From contig NZ_VTXE01000009.1 in the NCBI RefSeq assembly GCF_013114595.1, positions 79,322-143,321 of the forward strand: a stretch of 64,000 nucleotides of DNA. Reading direction: 5' to 3'. This document shows positions 22,243 to 32,729 of the stretch, piece by piece. Within the stretch, counting starts at the first letter, position 1. Every line of letters starts with the position of its first letter. The notes beneath the pieces were generated by a model. It searched no databases and had not been told where the DNA came from. It was given only the letters and a program-made list of their open reading frames with translations. Position numbers and translations under genes: made by a program. This DNA comes from Vibrio sp. 99-8-1 (GTDB lineage: Bacteria > Pseudomonadota > Gammaproteobacteria > Enterobacterales > Vibrionaceae).

Positions 22243-23712
22243 CTACATCATCACAACGTCAAATTGCTCTTGAATATACAGAGGCTCTACCTGAATTTTC
22301 ACTTGCTTACCAATGAATACCTCAAGCTCTGCTAATGCATGCGATTCTTCCCCCTCTAATGTCTCTGCAACGGCAGGAGAGGCATAAACCACAAATTTAT
22401 CGGCATCATACGCTCGGTTAACACGTGTAATTTCCCGTAGAACTTCATAACAGACTGTTTCTACCGTTTTCACTGAACCTCGGCCTTCACACGTCGGACA
22501 ACCGGAGCAGAGAACATGTTCAATACTCTCTCTGGTTCTCTTACGAGTCATCTCTACCAAACCGAGTTGTGTAAAGCCATTAATGTTCGTTTTCACCCGA
22601 TCTACAGATAACGCAAGCTGCAATGAATTGATAACTCTTTCACGATGATCTTCTGACATCATATCGATAAAATCGATAATGATAATACCACCGAGATTCC
22701 GTAATCTAAGTTGGCGAGCAATAGCCTGAGTCGCTTCAATGTTGGTATTAAATATGGTCTCTTCTAAGTTTCTTCTACCCACAAATGCACCAGTGTTAAT
22801 ATCCACTGTTGTCATCGCTTCTGTCTGATCAATGATAAGGTAGCCACCGGACTTCAGTTCAACTTTTCTATCCAGTGAACGTTGAATCTCGTTCTCTGCA
22901 TCAAACATATCAAAGATCGGCTTATCTCCCTCATAGAGCTCTAATTTATCGCTCAGTTCAGGGACAAACTCGGAAGTAAACTCTTTCAGAGTTTCAAACA
23001 CGAGACGTGAATCCACCTGAATACGGGTCAATTCGGTGCCAACAAAGTCACGCAATATACGTTGTGCTAATCCAAGTTCACCGTAGAGAGTAGAACGCGT
23101 TTTGTATTTACTACGACGCTCTCCGACTTTCTGCCAGAGACGCTTTAGAAATATGGCATCTTGAGACAGTTCTTTATCATCGGCACCTTCTGCAGCGGTG
23201 CGAATAATAAAACCACCATCTTCATCACAATAGTCAGCAACAATATTTTTTAGTCGATTTCGCTCTGTTTCACTATCAATTCGTTGAGAGACACCAACAT
23301 GGCTAGCACCCGGCATAAAGACCAAGTAACGGGAAGGGAGTGTAATATCTGTCGTTAAACGTGCACCTTTTGTACCCAAAGGGTCTTTAACGACTTGGAC
23401 AACAATATCTTGCCCTTGCCTGACTAATTCAGCAATGTCTCGAACTTGAAATTGCTGCTTCTCATTTTCAGCAACACACTCTGTATGAGGCACAATATCA
23501 GACGCATGTAAGAAGGCGGCTTTCTCTAATCCAATATCCACAAAGGCCGCTTGCATACCAGGCAAAACCCTAGAAACTCGACCTTTATAAATATTTCCTA
23601 CGATACCGCGACGCGCTTCACGTTCAATATGAACTTCTTGAAGAACACCGCCTTCAATCATCGCAACACGAGTTTCACTTGGGGTAACATTAATCAACAA
23701 CTCTGCACTCAT
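22243..23712 (-). CDS. rng: Ribonuclease G
   Basis: RNase G matures the 5' end of 16S rRNA and decays some mRNAs. The 489-residue protein has the N-terminal S1-like RNA-binding region (GNIYKGRVSRVLPGMQAAFVDIG at about 37-59), the catalytic DNase I-like region with the Mg2+ ligands in MTTVDINTGAF and GGIIIIDFIDMM, and the Zn-link CPTC. It lacks the long C-terminal degradosome scaffold of RNase E, which separates the two. It is followed by yhdP and preceded by maf. Confidence 0.96.
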   Translation of the reverse strand: MSAELLINVTPSETRVAMIEGGVLQEVHIEREARRGIVGNIYKGRVSRVLPGMQAAFVDIGLEKAAFLHASDIVPHTECVAENEKQQFQVRDIAELVRQGQDIVVQVVKDPLGTKGARLTTDITLPSRYLVFMPGASHVGVSQRIDSETERNRLKNIVADYCDEDGGFIIRTAAEGADDKELSQDAIFLKRLWQKVGERRSKYKTRSTLYGELGLAQRILRDFVGTELTRIQVDSRLVFETLKEFTSEFVPELSDKLELYEGDKPIFDMFDAENEIQRSLDRKVELKSGGYLIIDQTEAMTTVDINTGAFVGRRNLEETIFNTNIEATQAIARQLRLRNLGGIIIIDFIDMMSEDHRERVINSLQLALSVDRVKTNINGFTQLGLVEMTRKRTRESIEHVLCSGCPTCEGRGSVKTVETVCYEVLREITRVNRAYDADKFVVYASPAVAETLEGEESHALAELEVFIGKQVKIQVEPLYIQEQFDVVMM

Positions 23713-23730
23713 GAGAGCACCTCATTAAGC

Positions 23731-24345
23731 TTATAAAATTTTATGCAACAGCTGATCAGTTTCAAATAGAGGTAGGCCCACTACAGCATAGTAGCTCCCT
23801 TCAATACGAGTGACAAAACGTCCCCCGAGTCCTTGTATTCCATAACTGCCAGCTTTGTCGCATGGTTCGCCGGTCTGCCAATATTGGCTTATTTCATTAT
23901 TATCTAGCGCTTTGAACCACACGTCGGTAATGGTCACTTCAGAAAACTTCTGGTTATTGTCAACCACAGTAACCGCTGTCATCACTTGGTGTTTTTTATT
24001 AGACAGTGCTAAAAGCATCTGTTTTGAATCTTCAAAATTCTTTGGTTTTTCTAATACTTGATTTTCCAGCACCACAACGGTATCAGAGCCAATTACAACA
24101 CCGTTATCTTGGATCATGGTTAATCCAGCTAACGCTTTCTGTTGTGATAACCGCAATACATACTCTTGCGGCGACTCACTGTGCTGCCGAACCTCTTCTA
24201 CATCTGGTTTAACTATAGTGAAGTTATAACCTAACTGCTGGAGAAGTTCTTTTCTTCTTGGAGAAGATGACGCCAGATAAATGGCTCTATCGGAATCCGT
24301 TTCACTCACTGCCGCTTCAGTGCTTACTGTATTATCGTTACCCAC
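23731..24345 (-). CDS. maf: Maf-family nucleotide pyrophosphatase (dTTP/UTP type)
   Basis: Maf proteins hydrolyse non-canonical or excess nucleoside triphosphates. This branch (YhdE) prefers dTTP/UTP. The P-loop-like LASSSPRRKELLQQLG and the GSDTVVVL and DKAGSYGIQGLGG motifs are present. The product is 204 residues with a roughly 20-residue acidic N-terminal extension before IYLASSSPRR. I see no better internal start, so the extension may be real. It lies between mreD and rng, the conserved position for this gene. Confidence 0.92.
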   Translation of the reverse strand: MGNDNTVSTEAAVSETDSDRAIYLASSSPRRKELLQQLGYNFTIVKPDVEEVRQHSESPQEYVLRLSQQKALAGLTMIQDNGVVIGSDTVVVLENQVLEKPKNFEDSKQMLLALSNKKHQVMTAVTVVDNNQKFSEVTITDVWFKALDNNEISQYWQTGEPCDKAGSYGIQGLGGRFVTRIEGSYYAVVGLPLFETDQLLHKIL

Positions 24346-24358
24346 AGTGACAAAAACC

Positions 24359-24874
24359 TTATCTTATGTGCCAATGACGTCTTACACGTCTCAACAACAG
24401 AAACAACCACGGCCACAAAATACAGTTAACTAAACTCGACCATAATGACATGGTATTAAAAGAGACATCCTGAATGAGATATTCGCCACCAAATTCAAAG
24501 AACTCAGCAAAAACAGTTAACAGAGCAATAAACATTGCTTGCTGCCAAAGTGCCATATTCCTTAAAACCAAGAAATTGGCGGCAACCAAGTATATCGTTA
24601 GTGACATGACAATACCTCGAATTCCCAAGGTAGAGCCAAGTAGCAAGTCCCAAATCAAACCTAGTATCAATGCCGTTCCGACATTCACTCTATGTGGCAG
24701 TGCAAGAACCCAGTAACAGGTTACTAATATGAGCCACGAAGGCCTAAAAAGTTCCATACCGCCGGGCCACGGAATGGTTTGTAAAATAAGAGCAACTAAA
24801 AACGTTGCCCAAATAACACTCTTGCCTCGAAAAACACTATTCCCCACGGTTAGTGTCTCCTGCTTGTTGTTCAA
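24359..24874 (-). CDS. mreD: Rod shape-determining protein MreD
   Basis: MreD is the small polytopic inner-membrane member of the elongasome. The 171-residue sequence has about five hydrophobic helices and the family pattern PWPGGMELFRPSWLILVTCYWVLALPHRVNVG near residues 33-64, followed by GLIWDLLLGSTLGIRG. The ATG at 24874 overlaps the 3' end of mreC by 38 bases. An in-frame GTG at 24847 would shorten the overlap to 11 bases and is a real alternative start. Confidence 0.94.
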   Translation of the reverse strand: MNNKQETLTVGNSVFRGKSVIWATFLVALILQTIPWPGGMELFRPSWLILVTCYWVLALPHRVNVGTALILGLIWDLLLGSTLGIRGIVMSLTIYLVAANFLVLRNMALWQQAMFIALLTVFAEFFEFGGEYLIQDVSFNTMSLWSSLVNCILWPWLFLLLRRVRRHWHIR

Positions 24875-25730
24875 TATCGCCAGCGGAAGATTTCACCTCT
24901 TTCTGACGATCTTCATTAGGCCAAATCAATAGTAAGTAACGCAATCGGTCAAACTCCACGACAGGGTCAGCTTTTATCTGAGCAAATTGTCGGCTGTTAT
25001 CATTGTCAACTTCCGACACATAAGCAACAGGATACCCTTCTGGGTATAAACCACCCAACCCAGAGGTGACTAATAAATCACCCTCACGAATATCTGTACT
25101 TAACGATATATGTTCTAGATAGATATTTTCTAGCTCACCCTTACCTGAAGCGATCACTCGAATATCATTTCTTACCACTTGAACAGGGATCGAATTATTG
25201 GCGTCCACCAATAACAATACTCTAGAGTTGTGTGCCGCAACAAAGGTTACTTGCCCAACAATGCCTTTTTCATTAATAACAGGCTGACCGACATAGACGC
25301 CATCCGTCAAACCTTTATCAATGACCACCTGATGGCGATAAGGGGAAGAGTCCACCGCCATAACTTCCGTTACAACTTTCTTTTCATCTCTAACAAAAGG
25401 AGAACCAAGTAACTTACGTAAACGCTGATTTTCTTCTTCGTATTGATCCAGTAACCCTACTCGACTTTTTAAGAATAGAATTTCTCGTTTTAACGATTCG
25501 GTATTATCAATTAACTGCTGACGGGAATTAAAGCGCTGATAGAGACCATCAAACATGGTTCTTGGTAAATTGGCGGTATATTGGATGGGCGCTACAATAC
25601 TGTTCAGTATGTAACGTACTCCTGAAAAAGCATCCAGACGACTATCAGCCAGCATAAGGCTGGCTGATATCGATATAGCAATAAACAAACGCAATTGCAG
25701 AGAAGGGCCTCTGCCAAAAATTGGTGTCAT
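24837..25730 (-). CDS. mreC: Rod shape-determining protein MreC
   Basis: MreC is a bitopic protein that scaffolds the elongasome in the periplasm and activates PBP2. The 297-residue protein has one N-terminal membrane helix (about residues 11-28), a coiled coil (about 70-110, SRQQLIDNTESLKREILFLKSRV onward) and the beta-barrel MreC domain with VDANNSIPVQVVRNDIRVIASG. A low-complexity tail rich in E, Q and D follows. It starts 33 bases after the mreB stop. Confidence 0.95.
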   Translation of the reverse strand: MTPIFGRGPSLQLRLFIAISISASLMLADSRLDAFSGVRYILNSIVAPIQYTANLPRTMFDGLYQRFNSRQQLIDNTESLKREILFLKSRVGLLDQYEEENQRLRKLLGSPFVRDEKKVVTEVMAVDSSPYRHQVVIDKGLTDGVYVGQPVINEKGIVGQVTFVAAHNSRVLLLVDANNSIPVQVVRNDIRVIASGKGELENIYLEHISLSTDIREGDLLVTSGLGGLYPEGYPVAYVSEVDNDNSRQFAQIKADPVVEFDRLRYLLLIWPNEDRQKEVKSSAGDIEQQAGDTNRGE

Positions 25731-25763
25731 TCCAATCCACCTTTGTTCTGTGGATTAATGGAA

Positions 25764-26816
<1,053 letters not shown>

Positions 26817-26955
26817 TCATCGGATAATATTAGAAGACAAAATTGCACTAAATGTACCAATGCATTGCCTTTACAGCAAGGCATTGACGCATAAACATGG
26901 GGTTAATCTCTATTTTTCTAACAATTTGTTAGTGAAATGGTTTTTTTTTACGATA

Positions 26956-29900
26956 TTACTGACCTATTAACCCCGACTCACCACGAAAGATCACTCTATC
27001 GTTTCCACGAAAAACGCCAAAAGTCACAACTGAAGAGGGATCTTCGTCACCTTTTTCTCGCCAGTTATAACGCAACCAAGGTTGATCAACCGTATTGGCT
27101 GAGGAAAAACAGTCAGACGAAGTCAAATCACTAGGAATCGTGTTTTGTTGTCGAAGCCATAAACGTACTTGTTCACGACGATTAGAACCTTGCTGAGCGC
27201 TTAATCCAGAGTTTAAGCCCAACAGCACCTTATTATCACCATTGAGACTGAATGCCGCACTCGATGCCTGTGAGCCATCGCTCCATATCTTTTCACGGCA
27301 ATAATAGTCAGCCACAAATTCACTTGCACTGTCTTTATCATTGATCTTAAACACGTCACCATTCCAATACTCTACCTTAAGCGGTATCGAAATCGAGCCG
27401 TTCTGGCTTCCCCCTACATCGCTTAACGTCATTCTGCCATAGCGAAACTCTGGCTGAACCGAAAACTGACTGGCAGTATGAGAGGTTTCACCCGGCAGTT
27501 CCGCTCCAAAATTAAGATTGGCAAAGTCCACTTCGGCATCAGCAGTTGTCACCTTAAGACCAAAAATAGCTTGCTGTGTGGCGACAGAGGAAAATGGGCC
27601 ATCCACTATAGAAGTATTCGCAACATCTGGTTTTTGTTGCTTGTTGAACTGAAAATTAGAGATCACCACAGGCATCAAGGCAAAAGAGTCGTTAGTACTG
27701 CCATTCTTCCAATCACTTCCCGCCCATTGATAACTATCACCATTTTCTATTCGTTGATTGCTGCCCGAATCAATCACTTGCCAACCGTTACTAACTCCAG
27801 TTTGAGCAATGGCAAAATAATCAATGGCAACAATATAGTTATCATCAAAACGACCATAGTTCGTGGTTAATATCCGCTTGCCACTACTATCATTTCGTGC
27901 ACTTTCTGCTTGAACCATAAACTGGTGAGTAATCGGCTGGTCCATATAAGCAAACCCATTATGTCCCTGTTTATACTGCCAAATATCGCTCACTATATCT
28001 GTCTGATTAATGGTTAGTTTTCCGGGGTAAAAACGGCCTACATTTCGAGAACCACTATTAATTTGTTGAGCTAAATAGTCAACGCCACCTATATCTGCGG
28101 TAACATTCAAACTACCAACTTCATTCCAGTAAAGTTGATCAAACAGATAATAACGACCTTCGCTATCACTTTGATGCTGGTCATGCAATTTTGACTCGCC
28201 GCTAGCAAGAATGAGATCGGATCCGGTTCCGATCTGCCCTGAAGAGGGCGACGCTAAAGTACCTTTCAAGTAAACGGTGGCAGATGGACCTCCAGTGATA
28301 AAGAAGTTCTCTGTCACTGTTGCACCACAGTAACTCGTCACATCAACGTCACCAGATACCGTGCCACCATCCTGATAAACAATAGGGGCAACCTTTAAGC
28401 TGAAATCTTCTCCTGCCGCTTTAAACCCATCTCCACTGCTGGATGTACCCGCCATATTGGAGTTATCCGGATCACAAACCGAAAATGTCCAAGGGCGAGA
28501 GTTTATCTCTGCTACTCCAGATAAGCCTTGCCAACTACTGCTATCATTTGTTTCGCAGTCAAACCCCTCTGGACAGCTAAAGTCCGGATCGGTCATTAAC
28601 GCGCTAATGGAACCCGATTCCGTGTAGTTCACAATTCCTGATGCAACGCCATTAGTAAAACGAAACGACTCTTTTGGTAACATCTGCTGGCCAGACTCAT
28701 TCATTACCCTAAGTTCCCCCCACTTTGCGCCTTGATTCTGGCGCGGGTTTTCTAGCGTTTCGTTGCTCAAAGATAACTCTCTATCTCCTTGGTAGTTACT
28801 GACAACATCAACAGAACCGTCATTGCATGCCAACGCACTGATGGTAAAAGCTTGGTTTTTCGCGGCAATAACCTCTACGCCATTACTATCAACAACGTCT
28901 TTCGTTTGGATATCAAACCGATATGGCGCAACATATAACTCGCTGCTCCCATTCTCCCCACTGTCTAGCAGTGCAGAGATAGAAAATTGTCCATAATCAC
29001 TACTGGTTAGTGTCGCTTTTAAAATCCCCTGATCGGTAACATAACTTCCACCAATGGTTTGATTTGGTACGACACTTTTCACCGATAAACTACCGGGTAA
29101 GGTTAGTGAGACTTGGCCGTTATAATCAGTAACCACCTCATTAGTAGCTTGATCTCGAATAGTAACGGTTAGTTGAGGTTCTTCACACACCAAGGCAAAC
29201 TCTTTTAAAGGTGTGATATCTACCTTATAGCTAGTTGGAGGGGAGACATCACACTCTTTAGGAAGCTTAGTGGTAAGCTGAGCATCGTCCTTAATTATCA
29301 GTTCTTTAGTGGTGATTGAACCATGCAGGTTCATGCTTTCCGATAGCTCTGTGTATCGCTCTGAATATAGGTGGGCATAAACTTTATTTGTCGAAGTCGA
29401 CTTTAAAATAAGCTCTGAGTTTCCTTTTCGCCCATCAATAGAAACAATCACTAGATCATCTGGATTGGCTGATTTAACCTCAATCTTGCCTCCAGAAACC
29501 ACTTCCATTTTATTGACATATAACGTGGTTTTCCCTCTGATGGTGAGCTTTCCACCGTCTATCTTAAGTAGTTCGTCAATATAATAAACACCACCGTCCA
29601 TCACCCGATTATTTTTGATGGTTAACGATGAATGATGTCCGGGCAAAATAGTATTGCCTGAAATACTACCGGCTAATAAGGTTGGCTCCTTAAACGGAGG
29701 CTTGCTCTCTTTTATTCGCCCGCTCTCAGCGATACAACGCCCGTCATTACATGAGCGGTTATAATTGTCATCGATTGTAGAGAAACCTAACTCTCGCCCC
29801 GGTGCATTAATTATTTTACCCGGCTGCTGCAATGTGACTTTAGCACTGCTGTTTTTCCAAGTTTGAGCCGCCGTCGTAGGGCAATGATCCGTTAGGGGGA

Positions 29901-30369
29901 AGTGAGGAGTATCAATAATAGGGAGAGAACGTTCACACTGCGTGATATCAGGGGCTAAAAACCAAATAAAATCAGCTCGACTATTAAGCAACATATTGCC
30001 ATTTTTAAAATCATAGTCTTTGCTGTCTTTCACTTCTCCCCATTGAGCATCTCCAACATTACGCCTGTAGTAGTTAAGTCTATTTTCCGACGCATCATAA
30101 GTGATCATCCCTTCATAGCGACGAGAAAAAGGAAAAATAGAACCGAGTAATTGACTATCCACCAGCAGATCGCTAGAAAACCTGTCTGAGGCAAACATGG
30201 TTATATCGTTATTATTACCACTTTGATAAGCATCGATAGCTTGATTCCAAGGAGAGCGATACATTTCAAAAACCAGATGAAAATCTTTATGTCCAAGCAC
30301 ATTACAAGTGGTGGCACTTATACCGGGAAAAGAATATAGCAGCAGACATGTCATCCATAAATATCGCAT
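26956..30369 (-). CDS. mshQ: MSHA biogenesis protein MshQ, large secreted pilus-associated protein
   Basis: This 1137-residue exported protein is the last gene of the MSHA locus. It has a Sec signal peptide (MRYLWMTCLLLYSFPGISA). A middle region around residues 200-370 is rich in short beta/glycine elements (GSISGNTILPGHHSSLTIKN). Immunoglobulin-like beta segments follow, then the C-terminal DUF6701 region that defines MshQ (cysteine-containing, GVASGIVNYTESGSISALM and GFKAAGEDFSLKVAPIVY). No membrane anchor is visible after the signal. Its position and size resemble PilY1-like tip proteins, but a tip adhesin role is inference only. The gap to mshP is one base. Confidence 0.88.
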   Translation of the reverse strand: MRYLWMTCLLLYSFPGISATTCNVLGHKDFHLVFEMYRSPWNQAIDAYQSGNNNDITMFASDRFSSDLLVDSQLLGSIFPFSRRYEGMITYDASENRLNYYRRNVGDAQWGEVKDSKDYDFKNGNMLLNSRADFIWFLAPDITQCERSLPIIDTPHFPLTDHCPTTAAQTWKNSSAKVTLQQPGKIINAPGRELGFSTIDDNYNRSCNDGRCIAESGRIKESKPPFKEPTLLAGSISGNTILPGHHSSLTIKNNRVMDGGVYYIDELLKIDGGKLTIRGKTTLYVNKMEVVSGGKIEVKSANPDDLVIVSIDGRKGNSELILKSTSTNKVYAHLYSERYTELSESMNLHGSITTKELIIKDDAQLTTKLPKECDVSPPTSYKVDITPLKEFALVCEEPQLTVTIRDQATNEVVTDYNGQVSLTLPGSLSVKSVVPNQTIGGSYVTDQGILKATLTSSDYGQFSISALLDSGENGSSELYVAPYRFDIQTKDVVDSNGVEVIAAKNQAFTISALACNDGSVDVVSNYQGDRELSLSNETLENPRQNQGAKWGELRVMNESGQQMLPKESFRFTNGVASGIVNYTESGSISALMTDPDFSCPEGFDCETNDSSSWQGLSGVAEINSRPWTFSVCDPDNSNMAGTSSSGDGFKAAGEDFSLKVAPIVYQDGGTVSGDVDVTSYCGATVTENFFITGGPSATVYLKGTLASPSSGQIGTGSDLILASGESKLHDQHQSDSEGRYYLFDQLYWNEVGSLNVTADIGGVDYLAQQINSGSRNVGRFYPGKLTINQTDIVSDIWQYKQGHNGFAYMDQPITHQFMVQAESARNDSSGKRILTTNYGRFDDNYIVAIDYFAIAQTGVSNGWQVIDSGSNQRIENGDSYQWAGSDWKNGSTNDSFALMPVVISNFQFNKQQKPDVANTSIVDGPFSSVATQQAIFGLKVTTADAEVDFANLNFGAELPGETSHTASQFSVQPEFRYGRMTLSDVGGSQNGSISIPLKVEYWNGDVFKINDKDSASEFVADYYCREKIWSDGSQASSAAFSLNGDNKVLLGLNSGLSAQQGSNRREQVRLWLRQQNTIPSDLTSSDCFSSANTVDQPWLRYNWREKGDEDPSSVVTFGVFRGNDRVIFRGESGLIGQ

Positions 30370-30370
30370 C

Positions 30371-30835
30371 TTATTCTCCTAATGCCCGAACCCAGACATC
30401 CTGCTCTCGCTGAACCTCGAAAATGGTTCCTGAACTACAAATAGCACTGGATGTTACACGATAGTATTTTAGCTCATCAGGCAAAGAGGAGGCAGGTTTA
30501 CTGCATCGAATGGCGTTTATTCGGCATGGCACGCCATCAGTAATATCGTTGACAACATTATTCGCTGGGCTGTTGACGCTATCACAACGCTGATCCAACT
30601 GCGCGAGCGTCACACTACTAGCAGGATTAGTGATAGGAAATAACGTCACTAACGCCCACTCATTAGCAGATTGAGCAACAAACCATGCTTGTGTGCCAAG
30701 CACTTCACGAGACAAGGTATCTTGATTCGACCACTGTATTCGGCTCAAGTTAGCGGCAAGTAACCCCATCACCACGATGACAAATACGGCGACAAGAATC
30801 ATACTTCCCTGCTGTTTTGTTCTTTTATGGGACAT
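30371..30835 (-). CDS. mshP: MSHA biogenesis protein MshP
   Basis: This 154-residue protein has a basic N-terminus followed by one hydrophobic helix (SMILVAVFVIVVMGLLAANL, residues 11-30). This is the layout of PilX/GspK-type minor components, without a standard GF/E prepilin motif. Four cysteines lie in the periplasmic part. It overlaps mshO by 11 bases and is followed by mshQ. Position and architecture match MshP of V. cholerae. The molecular role is not established. Confidence 0.88.
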   Translation of the reverse strand: MSHKRTKQQGSMILVAVFVIVVMGLLAANLSRIQWSNQDTLSREVLGTQAWFVAQSANEWALVTLFPITNPASSVTLAQLDQRCDSVNSPANNVVNDITDGVPCRINAIRCSKPASSLPDELKYYRVTSSAICSSGTIFEVQREQDVWVRALGE

Positions 30836-31580
30836 TTAACACCTGCACATCATGCTTATAAAAACTCTGCTCATCTTGCTCAGGGTTGGTAAACAGAAAA
30901 TCCAAATGTACCAATCCGCTACGCTGTAAAGTGGCATCTAAATAGCTAAAGCTACTTTGATTATGGTTGATTCCGTCTGCTACGCTGATCCCGTTTCGCG
31001 TGATCATTCCAGTGGTACTAATACAATAAGTCACCTTGCCGTTAAAACTATAATAACGTCGAGCAATAGAATGACTGCCAAAATCATCGTCTACTGAATA
31101 TACGAATACACCACTACTTTTTTCCTCTTCAGTGCAATCATCATTGCTGCTGTTTCGACAATTAGCCAATGACACTGACTGAGTTTCACTGGTTAAGTCT
31201 TCAATTCTGCTTGGGTTAATGACCATACTTTCGCTATTACTGGTTGGTAAGCGCTCACCTTGATTACCTATAATAAAGTCAACCTTTCCACTGATCTCGT
31301 TTTGAGAGTAAAAACCAGAACGAGCGATAGGATAAAACTCTAAGCATTTGTCTCCGACACTGTTCGTTACGGTAGCAAAACTATTTGGAATCCCATGACG
31401 AATTTCACGAGATAATTTCTCTATAGCAAAACGAGCCTGATTCTGTACTTTCTGCCGGTCAACCGTATCAACATACCCTTTTGCTCCAAGCTCAATAAAC
31501 CCAGTAATGCCTAAAAAGATGATGCCCATAACAACCATCACCATCACCATTTCTACTAAGGTAAACCCTTTTACTCTCAT
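30825..31580 (-). CDS. mshO: MSHA minor pilin MshO
   Basis: This is a prepilin-like protein of 251 residues. The leader is very short (MRVKG) and cleavage is expected between Gly5 and Phe6, followed by TLVEMVMVMVVMGIIFLGITGF with the Glu at mature position 5. The large C-terminal domain has several cysteines and resembles PilW/GspJ-type minor pseudopilins. It starts at the mshD stop (one-base overlap) and overlaps mshP. It is probably part of the minor-pilin priming complex. Confidence 0.9.
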   Translation of the reverse strand: MRVKGFTLVEMVMVMVVMGIIFLGITGFIELGAKGYVDTVDRQKVQNQARFAIEKLSREIRHGIPNSFATVTNSVGDKCLEFYPIARSGFYSQNEISGKVDFIIGNQGERLPTSNSESMVINPSRIEDLTSETQSVSLANCRNSSNDDCTEEEKSSGVFVYSVDDDFGSHSIARRYYSFNGKVTYCISTTGMITRNGISVADGINHNQSSFSYLDATLQRSGLVHLDFLFTNPEQDEQSFYKHDVQVLNVP

Positions 31581-32155
31581 TAAAAGTTACCTCTGTGCGC
31601 AGAGAAACGGTAGTCACCAAACTGTCCCGCCGTGACGGTAACCGTAACTTTCTTAAACTCACTGTTACCGTCAATCGAGTCTGAAGTGACTTCGACATTG
31701 GCGGCAAAATTAGCATATTCATCACTGATGCTATTGCCAAAAATATCATTTAAATTGCCGACTCTATTATTGCAATAAGCCTCGCTCGCACTATTGGTTG
31801 TCCAGCAGCCAATATAGTCATCTACATCATTAAAGTTTTGTGGTTTACGTACGCTATTTTCAATTTCATCGATGCCATCTGGCCCAAATGTCGCGGAACA
31901 GACTCTTGTCCCTTCGCCACACCGTTCAATACCACCATCAATATCGCTATTTTCATCATAACCTCTTGCCAATATAACGGTTAGAAAGCTATTGGCTAAC
32001 GCCGCGGCTCTCACTTCATAATGAGGCCGTGCAGAGTCTTGAACTTGCGGAAAGAGAAAAGTGATTAGAGAGGTCATGGCTAACCCCATTAAAATAATAG
32101 CGATAATGCTTTCAATAAGGGTAAAACCTCGACAGTTTTTAGCAGCCATAAACAT
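31580..32155 (-). CDS. mshD: MSHA minor pilin MshD
   Basis: This 191-residue prepilin-like protein has leader MFMAAKNCRG, cleavage predicted before Phe11, and the N-methylation/assembly helix TLIESIIAIILMGLAMTSLI with Glu at mature position 5. It overlaps mshC by 17 bases. An alternative start at the second methionine (MAAKNCRG) would reduce this overlap. Order and features match MshD, a PilV/GspI-type minor pilin. Confidence 0.9.
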   Translation of the reverse strand: MFMAAKNCRGFTLIESIIAIILMGLAMTSLITFLFPQVQDSARPHYEVRAAALANSFLTVILARGYDENSDIDGGIERCGEGTRVCSATFGPDGIDEIENSVRKPQNFNDVDDYIGCWTTNSASEAYCNNRVGNLNDIFGNSISDEYANFAANVEVTSDSIDGNSEFKKVTVTVTAGQFGDYRFSAHRGNF

Positions 32156-32621
32156 ACCCTTGGTTATTAATACAGACCGCTAACGTATCCGCTGAACTGA
32201 CTATCTCTATTTTGTAATCTGTAGGGCACGCTGTTGATAAACAGGCCGGATTCCCAAGCAGATCAAACCCTACGGTCATAGTTTGAGAGAAACGGATATT
32301 ATCGGGTAACTCTAGTCGATTACTACGCGCTTCGGTAGTGGCACAACTCGCTACCGAGCCAAGACAACTATCAGAGACAGATAACTGGTAATTGGAAGAA
32401 ACTGTACTGACATTGGATTGCATTCGACTTAGCTGAATCTGACGGATAACAGTAATGGCTTGCTGCTGCGCAGCGTATGCAGAGAAACCACTGGCACCAC
32501 TATAACGACTCGCAGCGTACACAGAGAGGATACTAAGTAATAATATCACCACAACCAACTCAACCAAGGTAAAGCCAGTCCGTCGGCACTTAGCTAAACG
32601 CATACATCTTCGTTCCATCAT
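32139..32621 (-). CDS. mshC: MSHA minor pilin MshC
   Basis: This prepilin-like protein of up to 160 residues has cleavage expected between Gly16 and Phe17 (RRTG/FTLVELVVVILLLS). The mature domain is GspH/FimT-like with paired cysteines (SCLGSVASC; CLSTACPTDY; a C-terminal CINNQGYVYGC). The start is uncertain: ATG at 32621, or the seventh codon's ATG at 32603, which has GGAA closely upstream. It is the first gene after the mshA terminator. Confidence 0.89.
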   Translation of the reverse strand: MMERRCMRLAKCRRTGFTLVELVVVILLLSILSVYAASRYSGASGFSAYAAQQQAITVIRQIQLSRMQSNVSTVSSNYQLSVSDSCLGSVASCATTEARSNRLELPDNIRFSQTMTVGFDLLGNPACLSTACPTDYKIEIVSSADTLAVCINNQGYVYGC

Positions 32622-32692
32622 TTGTTAACTAATTAGAGTATATAAGATATTTAAAGGGAGAAACTGTAGGAAACCGTAGATCTAAACAATTT

Positions 32693-32718
32693 GAAAAAAA
32701 GGCCTGCATTTGCAGGCC
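32693..32718 (-). terminator. Terminator or attenuator directly after mshA
   Basis: On the minus strand a hairpin with arms GGCCTGCA (32711-32718 and 32701-32708 read in complement) is followed by a run of T residues (32694-32700 read in complement). It begins about a dozen bases after the mshA stop and lies before mshC. It should end most transcripts after the major pilin gene, with read-through feeding mshCDOPQ. Confidence 0.85.
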
Positions 32719-32729
32719 TTTTCGAATTA

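Noticed and set aside
26918..26932. CTAAC/GTTAG hairpin between mshQ and mreB as a terminator
   Set aside because: The stem is only five base pairs and is followed by A residues, not U, on the transcribed strand.
27478..27870. 130-codon open frame antisense to mshQ
   Set aside because: It is a shadow of the long mshQ gene with unusual composition and no homology I recognise.
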